38,866 nt of DNA from Rhizobium giardinii bv. giardinii H152 (GTDB lineage Bacteria; Pseudomonadota; Alphaproteobacteria; Rhizobiales; Rhizobiaceae). Each line of letters begins with the position of its first letter. Within the stretch, counting starts at the first letter, position 1. Positions 1 through 8,466 of this stretch are shown here, piece by piece. The stretch lies in contig NZ_KB902578.1 in NCBI RefSeq assembly GCF_000379605.1, positions 183,362 through 222,227 on the forward strand, read 5' to 3'. The position numbers and the translations under genes are program-made. The notes below the pieces were generated by a model, which was not told the origin of the DNA, made no database searches, and was given only the letters and a program-made list of their open reading frames with translations.

Positions 1-1328
1 ACTTCGCCGAACACAGCGCCACGGGCCTTGAGGTGTTCGTGGATCGGCGAGCGGCGCACACCGCGCGCCGTCGCCATCTGGCGATAGGGGAAGTGGTCGG
101 CATAGAGCAGGCCGAGCGTCTCCGTTACGCGCTCCCTGAGATAAGTGCGGTTCTTCTGAAACGGCTGCGCCCGGCGGATATCGACCTCCCAGAGGTCGAA
201 GGGCGGCTCGCCGTCGTTCATCCACTGCGCCAGCGCCATGCCGGCGCCGCCGGAGGAGACGATGCCGATCGAATTGTAGCCGGCGGCCACCCAGTAACCC
301 TTCAGTTCGGGTGCTTCGCCGAGATAGTAGCGATCGTCCGGGGTAAAGCTCTCCGGGCCGTTGAAGAAGGTGTGTATCCCGGCTGTTTCCAGCATCGGCA
401 TGCGGTTGACCGCCTTTTCGAGGATCGGCGCGAAATGGTCGACATCCTCAGGCAACTGGTCGAAGCAGAAATCCTCGCGGATGCCGTCCATGCCCCAGGG
501 CTTGGCCACCGGTTCGAAGGCACCGAGCAGCATCTTGCCGGCATCTTCCTTGTAATAGGCGCATTCATCGGGCACGCGCAGCACCGGTAGCGACTTCAGC
601 CCCACGACCGGCTCGGTGACGATATAGAAATGCTCGCAGGCATGCAGCGGCACGGTCACGCCCGACATATTGGCAAGCTCGCGCCCCCACATGCCGGCGG
701 CGTTGACGACGTTCTCGGTCGCGATCGTAAACGTCTCGCCGTTCTGCACGCAGGTGACGCCGGATACCCTGCCATCCCTCTTCTCGACAGCCGTGACCTT
801 CACGCCTTCAATCACCGTGGCGCCGTTCCGCCGCGCGCCCTTTGCCAAGGCCATGGCGATATTGGCCGGATCGCATTGCCCGTCGAGCGGCAGGTGCACG
901 GCGGCGATGACGTCCGAGACATTGAGGTGCGGATACATCTCCTTGACTTCACCGGGCGTGATCTCGCGCACGTCGACATTGAAGGCGCGGGCAAGCGAGG
1001 CCTGACGGTAGATCTCTTCGCGGCGCTCCTCTGTCAGCGCCACGGTGATCGAGCCGTTCTGCTTCATGCCGGTACCAATACCGGTCTCGGCCTCCAGCTT
1101 GACGTAGAGGTCGCGCGAATATTTGGCGAGCCGCGTCATGTTCTGCGAGGCGCGCAGCTGGCCGATCAGGCCGGCCGCATGCCAGGTCGTGCCGCAGGTC
1201 AATTGCTTGCGCTCCAGGAGGACGACATCGGTCCAGCCGAGCTTCGCCAGATGATAGGCGACCGAACAGCCGGAGACGCCGCCGCCGATGATGACCACAC
1301 GGGCCTTGGAGGGAATGGCCTTCGTCAT
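1..1328 (-). CDS. FAD-dependent dimethylglycine/sarcosine dehydrogenase-like protein (C-terminus cut by window edge)
   Basis: The frame stays open from the ATG at 1328 to the window edge, giving about 442 residues. The N-terminus has a dinucleotide-binding motif (VVIIGGGVSG, about residues 11–20), then TTWHAAG near residue 50; in the DMGDH/SARDH family the His of this motif carries covalent FAD. At the cut end a SPIHEHLKARGAVFGE segment marks the usual link between the oxidase part and a folate-binding GcvT-like domain, so the missing part is probably that domain. The ATG overlaps the stop of the upstream gene by four bases (ATGA), so the two are almost certainly co-translated. Likely role: oxidative demethylation of an N-methylated glycine derivative, with one-carbon transfer to tetrahydrofolate. 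The exact substrate is not shown by the sequence. Confidence 0.85.
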   Translation of the reverse strand, partial: MTKAIPSKARVVIIGGGVSGCSVAYHLAKLGWTDVVLLERKQLTCGTTWHAAGLIGQLRASQNMTRLAKYSRDLYVKLEAETGIGTGMKQNGSITVALTEERREEIYRQASLARAFNVDVREITPGEVKEMYPHLNVSDVIAAVHLPLDGQCDPANIAMALAKGARRNGATVIEGVKVTAVEKRDGRVSGVTCVQNGETFTIATENVVNAAGMWGRELANMSGVTVPLHACEHFYIVTEPVVGLKSLPVLRVPDECAYYKEDAGKMLLGAFEPVAKPWGMDGIREDFCFDQLPEDVDHFAPILEKAVNRMPMLETAGIHTFFNGPESFTPDDRYYLGEAPELKGYWVAAGYNSIGIVSSGGAGMALAQWMNDGEPPFDLWEVDIRRAQPFQKNRTYLRERVTETLGLLYADHFPYRQMATARGVRRSPIHEHLKARGAVFGE

Positions 1329-3775
1329 GCGCGCAGTCTTTCATTGTTGGGGTCGAACAGCGGCTGATCGGGCTGCACGATTGCCTTGAAGCGGTCGCCG
1401 TAGATTTCGACCTCGACCTCGGTTCCGGGGTGCGTCAGATCCGCCCGCAGCATGCCGAGCGCCACGGACTTGCCGACGCGGTAGCCCCAGTTGCCCGATG
1501 TCGTCTCGCCGACCACCTTGCCGTCATGCCAGAGCGTCGACATGGAGGGCGCGTCGCATTCGCCGGCATCGACGACCAGCGTCACAAAGCGCTTGCCGAC
1601 ACCCAGCTGCTTCTCCCGCTCCAGCGCCGCCTTGCCCTTGAACGCGGGCTTTGTCCAGTCGACGAAACGCTCCAGACCGCCCTGCAGGATGGTGTAGTCG
1701 GTGGAAAGGTCGCCCTTCCAGGCACGGTAGCCCTTCTCGATGCGCAGGCTGTCCAGCGCCTCCATGCCGAATGGCTTAAGGCCATGCTTCTGGCCGGCCG
1801 CCCAGACCGCGTCGAAGACGGCGACCGTATCGTCCACCTTCGTGTGAAGTTCCCAGCCAAGCTCTCCGGCGAAGGAAACGCGCACCAGCTGCAGCCAGCG
1901 GCCGGCGATCTGGCATGACTGGTGCGTCAGCCACGGCTTGGAGAGATCGGCGTCCGTGACTTCGGCGAGGATGGCGCGCGATTTCGGTCCGGACAGGATC
2001 TGGCAGGCGAAGTTTTCCGTCACATCGTCCAGCGCAAACGCCGCGTCCTTCGGCAGATGCTTCTGCAACCACTCAAAATCGTGCCACTGCGCCGTCGCCG
2101 CCGTGATCAGGAAGAAGAAATCGTCCTCCAACGCCATCACCGACATTTCCGTGACGATGCGGCCCTTGTCGTCGGCAAAATAGGCAAGGCCGATGCGACC
2201 GGGTCTCGGCACCTTGCCGGTGATGAGCCCCAGCAACCAGTGGCGCGCGCCCTCGCCCTTTAACCGGTAGCGGGAAAAGCCCGGCAGATCGAGAATGCCT
2301 GCAGCGTCCCGCACGGCCAGGCATTCCTCCTCGATTCGCTTCTGCCAAGGCCCCGCCCGGTTCCAGGTCTGCGTTGATTCTTCCGACGTATCGTCACCCG
2401 GCTTGGCGTACCAGTTGGCGCGCTCCCAGCCGTTATAGGGCTTGAACTGCGCACCAAGCGCCGCGATCCGGTCGTGGATCGGCGAGAGTTTCCTGTTGCG
2501 ACCGGCAGGCCAGGCATGTTTCGGGAAATGCATCGCATATTCGTGGCCATAGACCTCCATGCCCTTGGCAATGCAGTAGTCCCGGTCCGAGGCAAAGCGC
2601 GTATAGCGGCGCGGGTCACAGGACCACATATCCCACTCCGTTTGCCCTTCGGTCACCCATTCGGCGAGCACCTTGCCGGCACCGCCCGCCTGGCAGATAC
2701 CGAAGGTGAAGACGCAGGCCTCAAACGCGTTCGGCACGCCCGGCATCGGCCCGATCAGCGGGTTTCCATCCGGCGCGTAGGGGATCGGCCCGTTGATCAT
2801 GCGCGACAGGCCGGCTGTACCGAGGATCGGCACGCGCTCGACGGCGTCGTTCAGATACCATTCCAGCCGCTCAAGATCGTCGGGGAAAAGCTGGAACGAG
2901 AAATCCTCCGGCATCGGATCGTCCGGCGTCACCCAATGCGCCTTGCAGTTCTTCTCGTAGGGCCCGAGATTCATCCCGGTCTTTTCCTGGCGCAGGTAAT
3001 AGGAGCTGTCGACGTCGCGCAAAAGCGGCAGCTTGTGGCCCACCTCCTTCGACCAAGCCGCCAGCTCCGGAATTTCCTCAAACAGCATGTACTGATGGCT
3101 CATCACCATCATCGGCACGTCGCGGCCGAACCATTTGCCGACCTCGCGGGCATAGTAGCCGGTGGCATTGACGACATATTCGCAGCGGATCTCGCCTTGC
3201 GGCGTGGAAATGATCCATTCATCGTTTTCCCGGCGAGCGCCGGTGGCGGGACAGAACCGAAAAATCTTCGCGCCCATGTCGCGCGCGCCCTTTGCCAGGG
3301 CCTGCGTCAGCTGCGCCGGATCGATGTCGCCGTCATAGGGATCGTAGAGCGCACCGGTGAGGTCATGCGTCTCGACAAAAGGGTATTTTGCGTTGATCTC
3401 ATCGGGCGACAGGATGTCGAGGTCCATGCCCTGGTAGCGCCCCATGCCGACGACACGCTTGAACTCCTGCAGCCGCTGCTTCGAATGACCGAGCCGGATG
3501 GAGCCGGTCACATGGTAGTTCATCGGGTAGCCGACCTGAGCACCCAATGCGCGATAGAGCGAGGCTGAATAGCGCTGCATGTTCATGATCGACCAGGAGG
3601 ACGAAAACGTCGGCACATTGCCGGCGGCATGCCAGGTCGAGCCTGCCGTCAATTCGTTCTTTTCCAGAAGCACGCAGTCCGTCCAGCCCGTCTTGGCCAA
3701 ATGGTAGAGCGCGGAAGCGCCGACGACACCTCCCCCAATAATCACGACACGCGCGTGAGACGGCAGATTCGACAT
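1325..3775 (-). CDS. Dimethylglycine dehydrogenase-like FAD oxidoreductase with GcvT/aminomethyltransferase domain
   Basis: 816 residues, full length for the DMGDH/SARDH family. It has VVIIGGGVVG at residues 10–19 and STWHAAG around 46–52, with His49 as the family's covalent FAD site. The central DAO-type oxidase domain contains GDGDIDPAQL. From about residue 480 onward there is a folate-binding GcvT-like half, with VSFAGELGWEL and FGMEALDSLRIEKGYRAW. The start is supported by GGGAG a few bases upstream. It is the first gene of a two-gene unit with the paralogue at 1–1328, with an ATGA stop/start overlap, and is divergent from a LysR gene. Expected chemistry is demethylation of dimethylglycine, sarcosine or a related methylamine with transfer of the methyl carbon to THF. 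Which paralogue acts on which substrate is unknown. Confidence 0.88.
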   Translation of the reverse strand: MSNLPSHARVVIIGGGVVGASALYHLAKTGWTDCVLLEKNELTAGSTWHAAGNVPTFSSSWSIMNMQRYSASLYRALGAQVGYPMNYHVTGSIRLGHSKQRLQEFKRVVGMGRYQGMDLDILSPDEINAKYPFVETHDLTGALYDPYDGDIDPAQLTQALAKGARDMGAKIFRFCPATGARRENDEWIISTPQGEIRCEYVVNATGYYAREVGKWFGRDVPMMVMSHQYMLFEEIPELAAWSKEVGHKLPLLRDVDSSYYLRQEKTGMNLGPYEKNCKAHWVTPDDPMPEDFSFQLFPDDLERLEWYLNDAVERVPILGTAGLSRMINGPIPYAPDGNPLIGPMPGVPNAFEACVFTFGICQAGGAGKVLAEWVTEGQTEWDMWSCDPRRYTRFASDRDYCIAKGMEVYGHEYAMHFPKHAWPAGRNRKLSPIHDRIAALGAQFKPYNGWERANWYAKPGDDTSEESTQTWNRAGPWQKRIEEECLAVRDAAGILDLPGFSRYRLKGEGARHWLLGLITGKVPRPGRIGLAYFADDKGRIVTEMSVMALEDDFFFLITAATAQWHDFEWLQKHLPKDAAFALDDVTENFACQILSGPKSRAILAEVTDADLSKPWLTHQSCQIAGRWLQLVRVSFAGELGWELHTKVDDTVAVFDAVWAAGQKHGLKPFGMEALDSLRIEKGYRAWKGDLSTDYTILQGGLERFVDWTKPAFKGKAALEREKQLGVGKRFVTLVVDAGECDAPSMSTLWHDGKVVGETTSGNWGYRVGKSVALGMLRADLTHPGTEVEVEIYGDRFKAIVQPDQPLFDPNNERLRA

Positions 3776-3882
3776 GGCAGCTCCCTTGTTTCACAAGAGT
3801 TTTGGCGAGGAACCCGCTCATCATCAAGCAGCCGGAATTCGCTTTATTGATCGAAGAATTCGATTAGATTGCGGATGAAGCA

Positions 3883-4012
3883 CCCCCTCCCCAACCCTCC
3901 CCACAAGGGGGAGGGAGTTTACCGAGAATGCCGTCCGCCCTTTGCATGAAGTCACAGAGGGCGAGACGGAGCAGGGTCGCTCCCTCCCCTTGTGGGGAGG
4001 GTTGGGGAGGGG
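3883..4012. repeat. RIME-like intergenic palindrome
   Basis: A 33-bp arm at 3883–3915 is the reverse complement of a 32-bp arm at 3981–4012, apart from one missing base, around a 65-bp centre. The arms have the C-rich/G-rich form (ccctccccacaaggggg) typical of rhizobial intergenic mosaic elements. It fills the divergent promoter region of the DMGDH genes and the LysR gene, and ends 28 bases before the LysR start. Confidence 0.75.
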
Positions 4013-4040
4013 TTTTCACCCAAACACCGGAAACCGCCGC

Positions 4041-4910
4041 ATGCAGATCGACCTCATCGAAACCTTCCTCGACCTGATGGAGACGCGCAGCTTCAATCGC
4101 ACGGCGGAGCGGCTGAACATCACGCAATCCACCGTCTCCCACCGCGTCAAGGCGCTGGAGGCGCAGTTCAACCGCAAGCTCTTCACCCGCAACAAGGGCG
4201 GTACAACGCCAACGTCATCCGGCCTGCGTTTCCTCGACCACGCAAAAGCCCTGCAGCATCAATGGCACGAGGCGACGCGGGCAGTGGAAAATGCCGGCGC
4301 CTATGAGCGCTCCATGCGCCTCGGCATACAACACGATCTCGCCGAGGTCTTTGCCGGCCGCTGGCTTTACGCGGTCCGCGCCGACCTGCCGGCAACATCG
4401 ATCTACATGGAAGCGGATTATTCCAACCAGATGAACCGCGACCTGGCGGCCGGCGATCTCGATCTCGCCATCCTCTATACCCCACACTACCTGCCCGACC
4501 TGCACTATGAACGCATCGGCGAAATGATTTACAGACTGGTCAGCACCACGGCGCGGACAGTCGGTGAACTGCAGTCCGAGACCTATATCCAGGCGGTCTA
4601 TTCACCCGCCTTCGACCGGGCGCACAGGCTGGCTTTGCCGCATCTGTCAGCGGCGCCGCTGGCTTCGGGACAGAACATCGCTATCATGGATCTGCTAAAG
4701 ACGCTGGGCGGCGCCGCCTACGTCATGAGCAGCACCGCGGCTGAGCTTGCCAGGGAAGGCGCAGCCTTTCCGATAGAGGATGCGCCGCCCATTCCGCAGG
4801 CCGTCTATGCGGCAACGAGCATCCGCACACGACACGCGCATCAGCACAGACGCATCATCGGCGTCATGCAGGATCTGCTGGCTTCCTGCAGCGCCGCGCG
4901 TCAGACATGA
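4041..4910 (+). CDS. LysR-family transcriptional regulator
   Basis: 289 residues from the ATG at 4041. An upstream in-frame ATG at 3942 would add residues encoded by the palindromic repeat and is rejected. The N-terminal winged HTH reads MQIDLIETFLDLMETRSF, followed by TAERLNITQSTVSHRVKAL, the standard LysR recognition helix. The rest (about 90–289) is the substrate-binding domain. It is divergent from the two DMGDH-like genes, so it plausibly controls them; this is inferred from position only. The effector is unknown. Confidence 0.88.
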   Translation: MQIDLIETFLDLMETRSFNRTAERLNITQSTVSHRVKALEAQFNRKLFTRNKGGTTPTSSGLRFLDHAKALQHQWHEATRAVENAGAYERSMRLGIQHDLAEVFAGRWLYAVRADLPATSIYMEADYSNQMNRDLAAGDLDLAILYTPHYLPDLHYERIGEMIYRLVSTTARTVGELQSETYIQAVYSPAFDRAHRLALPHLSAAPLASGQNIAIMDLLKTLGGAAYVMSSTAAELAREGAAFPIEDAPPIPQAVYAATSIRTRHAHQHRRIIGVMQDLLASCSAARQT

Positions 4911-4934
4911 CGCGCAACGACGCTTTAGCTGAAA

Positions 4935-4956
4935 CTGCAGGAAGCGCTGCCTGCAG
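4935..4956. terminator. Weak hairpin between convergent genes
   Basis: ctgcagg (4935–4941) pairs with cctgcag (4950–4956) around an 8-base loop, in the 53-base gap between the convergent LysR and GGDEF-EAL genes. There is no clear U tract on either strand, so a terminator role is only possible. Confidence 0.3.
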
Positions 4957-4963
4957 AAATCCA

Positions 4964-6730
4964 TCAAAGCTGGACGGCAAGTTCGGTGTTCTGCGTTTTT
5001 AACAACTGGGCCAGCATATCGGGGCCGGAGACCGGATAGGCGATCGCGTAACCCTGCAGGACATCGCAGCCCAGCCGCGTCGAAAGCTTGGCGTGCTCCT
5101 GCGTCTCCACCCCTTCGGCGACCACTTCGATGTCGAGCGCCTTTGCGATATCGACGATTGAGCGCAACAGCCGCTTCTGTTCGCGCGAGGTGGTAATCGG
5201 AAAGACCAGCCGCCGGTCGATTTTCAGCCGCCGCGGCCTCACCTTCGTCAGCCCGATGATCGAGGCGTGTCCAGAACCGAAGTCATCGATCTCGATGTCT
5301 ATGCCCATCTGCTTGAGCGCAGCAACATTCGAAAGCACCCCCTCCTCGCTATCGTCAAGGAAGATCGTCTCCAGCAATTCGAAAGACAATGTCTCCGGCT
5401 CGACATCCATCTGCTGAAGCTCGTCGATCAACAGCGGATCGGACAACCGCGCCGCCGAAACATTCACCGCTATCCGCGGAACGCGCACGCCCTGACGCAT
5501 CCAGGCTCGCCGGTCCTTCAATGCCGCCTTGAGAATAGCGGCGTCGAGGTCGTCCAGCATGCCAAGGCCTCCCGCGACGGAGATGAATTCTCCCGGCAAC
5601 AGCAGCCCGCGTTTCGGATGGCGCCACCGCGCCAAGGCCTCCAGGCCGACGATGCGGCGGGTGCGCGCATCGACCTGCGCCTGGTAAAAGGGAACAAACT
5701 CTCCCTTCTCCAGTCCGCGCGCAAATTGCTTGGCGACGCGACGCTCGTTGTTGAGCTGCGCCTTGAGCTGTGCCGAGAAAAGCTCCACCCTGCCCCGACC
5801 TAGTTTCTTGGCGCGGTGCAAGGCAATATCGGCCTCGGTGAGCAGGCTGGCGACATGCTTGCCGCTGGCGGAAGCCAGTCCGATGGATGCGCCTGCGCGC
5901 AGCACTTCGTCATTGTGCCATATCGATTGCTTCAGTTGCTGGGCGAGCCGCTCGGCAACGGTCTTCAAATCCTCGATGGAGTTGAAATTGGCGATCAGCG
6001 CCGCAAATTCGTCGCCGCCGATGCGCGCGACGAAGGCGTTGGTCGGTAATGCGGCGACAATCCGGCTGGCGGCCGATTTCAGCACATCATCGCCCACCGA
6101 ATGCCCCGCCGTGTCGTTGATCTGCTTGAACCGGTCGAGGCCGATGTGAAGGATGGCGAGCTTTTCCAGCCCTGCATCCTCCGCAAGTTCCGCCAAACGG
6201 CGATCGAAGAAGCTGCGGTTCGGCAGCCCGGTCAGGTAGTCGTGTTCGGCCGTGTATTCGATCCGCCGGGCGCTCGCCTCGAGAGCAACGGCGCGTTTCT
6301 CGGCAATGGCCTTTTGCCGCTGCAGCTCCCGATTGAGCATGACATCCGCGGTCACGTCCCATTCCACGCCGATGAAGGTAATATTTCCGTCTTGCTCGAA
6401 GCAATGCGCCCGGGAGCGGAGATAGCGAATTTTGCCGTCCGGCAGAACAATGCGATACTCGGACGCGTAGCCACCTTTGCCCTTGATGGCGAAGTTGAAA
6501 TCCGCCTCGGCCTGCTCCCGGTCATCCGGATGGACCGCCTTGGCCCACAACGCCGCCTTGACGCGCTTGCTCGTCTTGCCGGTTCCATAGAGCCGGTGCA
6601 TCTGCCTGTCCCAGACGACTTCGTCCTTCTGCGTATCGTGTTCCCATACGCCGATCCGGGAGGCGTCAAGCGCGAGCTCCAGCCTCCGAAGAATATTCTG
6701 AAATTCCTGTTCGGACCTCGCCGCCTTCAT
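4964..6730 (-). CDS. PAS-GGDEF-EAL cyclic-di-GMP signalling protein
   Basis: 588 residues from the ATG at 6730. An in-frame ATG at 6838 is possible but would add a Cys-rich stretch unlike the family. Order: a PAS/PAC sensor fold (about 10–130, with HPDD and FIGVEWDVT), a short helix, GGDEF (about 160–315) and EAL (about 330–585). The GGDEF motif is intact at about 238–242 with the metal Asp in HIGLDRFKQIND, so diguanylate cyclase activity is possible. I see no RxxD inhibitory site before GGDEF. The EAL domain keeps GLEALARWRHP, DDFGSG and VVAEGVET, so phosphodiesterase activity is also possible. No membrane segment is seen, so the protein is probably cytoplasmic. Net activity cannot be decided from the sequence. 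Confidence 0.9.
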   Translation of the reverse strand: MKAARSEQEFQNILRRLELALDASRIGVWEHDTQKDEVVWDRQMHRLYGTGKTSKRVKAALWAKAVHPDDREQAEADFNFAIKGKGGYASEYRIVLPDGKIRYLRSRAHCFEQDGNITFIGVEWDVTADVMLNRELQRQKAIAEKRAVALEASARRIEYTAEHDYLTGLPNRSFFDRRLAELAEDAGLEKLAILHIGLDRFKQINDTAGHSVGDDVLKSAASRIVAALPTNAFVARIGGDEFAALIANFNSIEDLKTVAERLAQQLKQSIWHNDEVLRAGASIGLASASGKHVASLLTEADIALHRAKKLGRGRVELFSAQLKAQLNNERRVAKQFARGLEKGEFVPFYQAQVDARTRRIVGLEALARWRHPKRGLLLPGEFISVAGGLGMLDDLDAAILKAALKDRRAWMRQGVRVPRIAVNVSAARLSDPLLIDELQQMDVEPETLSFELLETIFLDDSEEGVLSNVAALKQMGIDIEIDDFGSGHASIIGLTKVRPRRLKIDRRLVFPITTSREQKRLLRSIVDIAKALDIEVVAEGVETQEHAKLSTRLGCDVLQGYAIAYPVSGPDMLAQLLKTQNTELAVQL

Positions 6731-6970
6731 TGGTTTCTCTGTGAATGATTCTTTGCATAAGACGTGCGCGGCATTCTGCCGCAAGGTTCCTAAAGAAATA
6801 TTGTCACACAATAATGCGAAATGTAATCCGCAATACAATCAACCATTCAGTGTTATTTGATGACAGATAGTCGTACCCCGTGCAATTTTTGCTTAACCTG
6901 CAAAGATACATGTGCAAGCGAACTTCTGCAACCGTGACGGCAAAGCGGCATCGCAGGTCGCATCGTCGAA

Positions 6971-6999
6971 TTGACATCGACCGAGCGACGTCATAATCA
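6971..6999 (+). promoter_or_regulatory. Candidate sigma-70 promoter for the B12 riboswitch–cbtBA transcript
   Basis: A perfect ttgaca at 6971–6976 is followed by an AT-rich cataatca at 6992–6999. The spacing is 15–17 bases depending on the hexamer chosen. It lies directly upstream of the riboswitch, in the right orientation. Confidence 0.5.
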
Positions 7000-7012
7000 T
7001 CGTCTGTCAATT

Positions 7013-7243
7013 GGTTCCCTTGGAAGCGAACGCTTCCGGGGAGTAAATGGGAACGTGACGGATGGACCCAAACTGGGCATTTCAATCACGGCCGACCCCG
7101 CGACTGTAGAGCGGTCAGAGTTTGTCATGCCGGTCGATCCGGCAAAAGCCACTGCGGCGGCGGGTCTTAGGCCCGCACCTTGGGAAGGCGAGACAGTCTC
7201 ACTGGTGCCGAGCACCTGACGCCGCGAGCCAGGAAACCTGCCG
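7013..7243 (+). promoter_or_regulatory. Cobalamin (B12) riboswitch
   Basis: The conserved core elements appear in order: GGTTCCC paired with GGGAAC and followed by GTGACGG (7013–7061), GGCCGACCCCGCGACTGT (7090–7107), GCCACTGCG (7148–7156), GGGAAGGCGAGA (7182–7193), and the B12 box AGCCAGGAAACCTGCC (about 7227–7242). It lies 64 bases ahead of cbtB. The downstream leader has short hairpins before the ribosome binding site CACGGAGG (7294–7301), which fits translational control, but the switching structure was not resolved. Adenosylcobalamin would be expected to shut off cobalt uptake. Confidence 0.95.
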
Positions 7244-7306
7244 GTTGATGAAGGGCATGGTGCCCAATTGGTGGGACATTTCCCACACGCCATCACGGAG
7301 GTTGTC

Positions 7307-7483
7307 ATGGCTACGACTACAGTTTCGAGCGTTTCGCTCTCCCTCAACGACCGCATCACTGCCGGCATCCTTGCCCTTCTGATCGGCAGTTTCCTGGTTT
7401 TCGGCGCGGGTCTCGCGAATTCCGCCGTGCTGCATGATACCGCGCACGACGTTCGCCACTCCTACGGTTTCCCCTGCCATTGA
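7307..7483 (+). CDS. cbtB: CbtB, small subunit of cobalt transporter
   Basis: 58 residues from the ATG at 7307, with CACGGAGG six bases upstream. A longer in-frame start at 7268 would run into the riboswitch leader and is rejected. One transmembrane helix (about 17–40) is followed by a His-rich tail with HDTAHDVRHSYGFPCH, the hallmark of CbtB; the histidines are thought to bind the metal. It works with CbtA, 194 bases downstream. Both are expected to be repressed by cobalamin through the riboswitch. Confidence 0.92.
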   Translation: MATTTVSSVSLSLNDRITAGILALLIGSFLVFGAGLANSAVLHDTAHDVRHSYGFPCH

Positions 7484-7562
7484 TCGGCAGGTGTGAGAAG
7501 CCCTGCGCTTTTCGCATTCACTCTGACAACGGATCGCTGGTTTCCGTGGAAACCATGCATTG

Positions 7563-7606
7563 ACGGTAAATGCGCCCGTGCTGCGGCACCGGGCGGCATT
7601 TGCCGT
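7563..7606 (+). other. Strong stem-loop between cbtB and cbtA
   Basis: acggtaaatgcgcccg (7563–7578) pairs with cgggcggcatttgccgt (7590–7606), with one bulged base and an 11-base loop. No U run follows, so it is not a typical terminator. It may set the ratio of CbtB to CbtA or protect an RNA end; this is inference. Confidence 0.6.
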
Positions 7607-7677
7607 GGGGATTTCAAACACAGCAAGCCGGAGAGCGTTGACGAGCATCCGCTCCGCTTGAACCTGGGGGTATCAAA

Positions 7678-8448
7678 ATGATTGTCAAAACGCTTCTGGC
7701 CGCCTTGGTGGCCGGACTGATTGCGGGTGTCTTCACGACCGTGGCGCAGTCTGCGCGGGTCGTACCGATCATCCTTCATGCCGAAGAATATGAGGCCAAG
7801 GAGCCCGCGACGGAACAGCCCGCCGCCACCGAGGGGCAGCAGCACTCGTCGCTCGAGCAGCCAGCAACGATTGGCGATATACTTGCGGCATTTTCGCCGA
7901 TCACTCCGGCCTACGCCCATGAGGGTGAGCATGAAGACGAAGGCGGCATCATGTTCGGCATGAGCCGGTTTTCAGGCACCCTGCTTGCCAACCTAGTAAC
8001 CGGCACAGGGTTCAGCCTGCTGCTGACCGGCATCAGTTTGCTGATCGGTTATCCCATCACGCTACGCAACGGCGTGCTCTGGGGCGCCTGCGGTTGGCTG
8101 GCCATCCACATGCTGCCCGCCGTCGGCCTGCCGCCGGAATTGCCCGGATTTCCGGCCGCCGACCTGCATGACCGGCAGATATGGTGGGTGGCGACAGTCC
8201 TGCTCTCCGGAGCCGGCCTGTATCTGCTTGTGCTGCGCCCCGAAATCCTTGCGAAAATCGCCGGCCTTGCCGCGCTGGCCGCGCCGCATATCTATGGCGC
8301 GCCGCAGCCTGCGGATATTTCGAGCCCCGTTCCGGCCGTTCTCGGCGCCGAGTTCGCGGTCGCCGCGCTGGCAACCGCGCTCGCCTCGTGGATCGTGCTC
8401 GGCCTTGTCTCGGGTTATATCAACGACCGCTTCCTGAAATCGGCATAA
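7678..8448 (+). CDS. cbtA: CbtA, membrane subunit of cobalt transporter
   Basis: 256 residues. The start is supported by CTGGGGG upstream. Hydrophobic helices lie near 4–24, 95–120, 125–150, 165–186 and 222–248, fitting the five-helix CbtA family. A periplasmic-type loop between the first two helices contains a His/Glu-rich patch (AHEGEHEDEGG, about 80–90), suited to metal binding. It is in the same orientation as cbtB and is followed by a strong intrinsic terminator, so the riboswitch, cbtB and cbtA form one transcription unit for cobalt import for B12 synthesis. Confidence 0.92.
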   Translation: MIVKTLLAALVAGLIAGVFTTVAQSARVVPIILHAEEYEAKEPATEQPAATEGQQHSSLEQPATIGDILAAFSPITPAYAHEGEHEDEGGIMFGMSRFSGTLLANLVTGTGFSLLLTGISLLIGYPITLRNGVLWGACGWLAIHMLPAVGLPPELPGFPAADLHDRQIWWVATVLLSGAGLYLLVLRPEILAKIAGLAALAAPHIYGAPQPADISSPVPAVLGAEFAVAALATALASWIVLGLVSGYINDRFLKSA

Positions 8449-8466
8449 CGAGCCGGCTTGCGGATC

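Noticed and set aside
2474..3568. 364-codon open frame on the plus strand
   Set aside because: It lies opposite the well-supported DMGDH-like gene, has no recognisable domain and reflects the GC-rich codon pattern.
3776..4040. Glycine or SAM riboswitch ahead of the DMGDH-like genes
   Set aside because: Only the RIME-like palindrome was found; no conserved riboswitch core.
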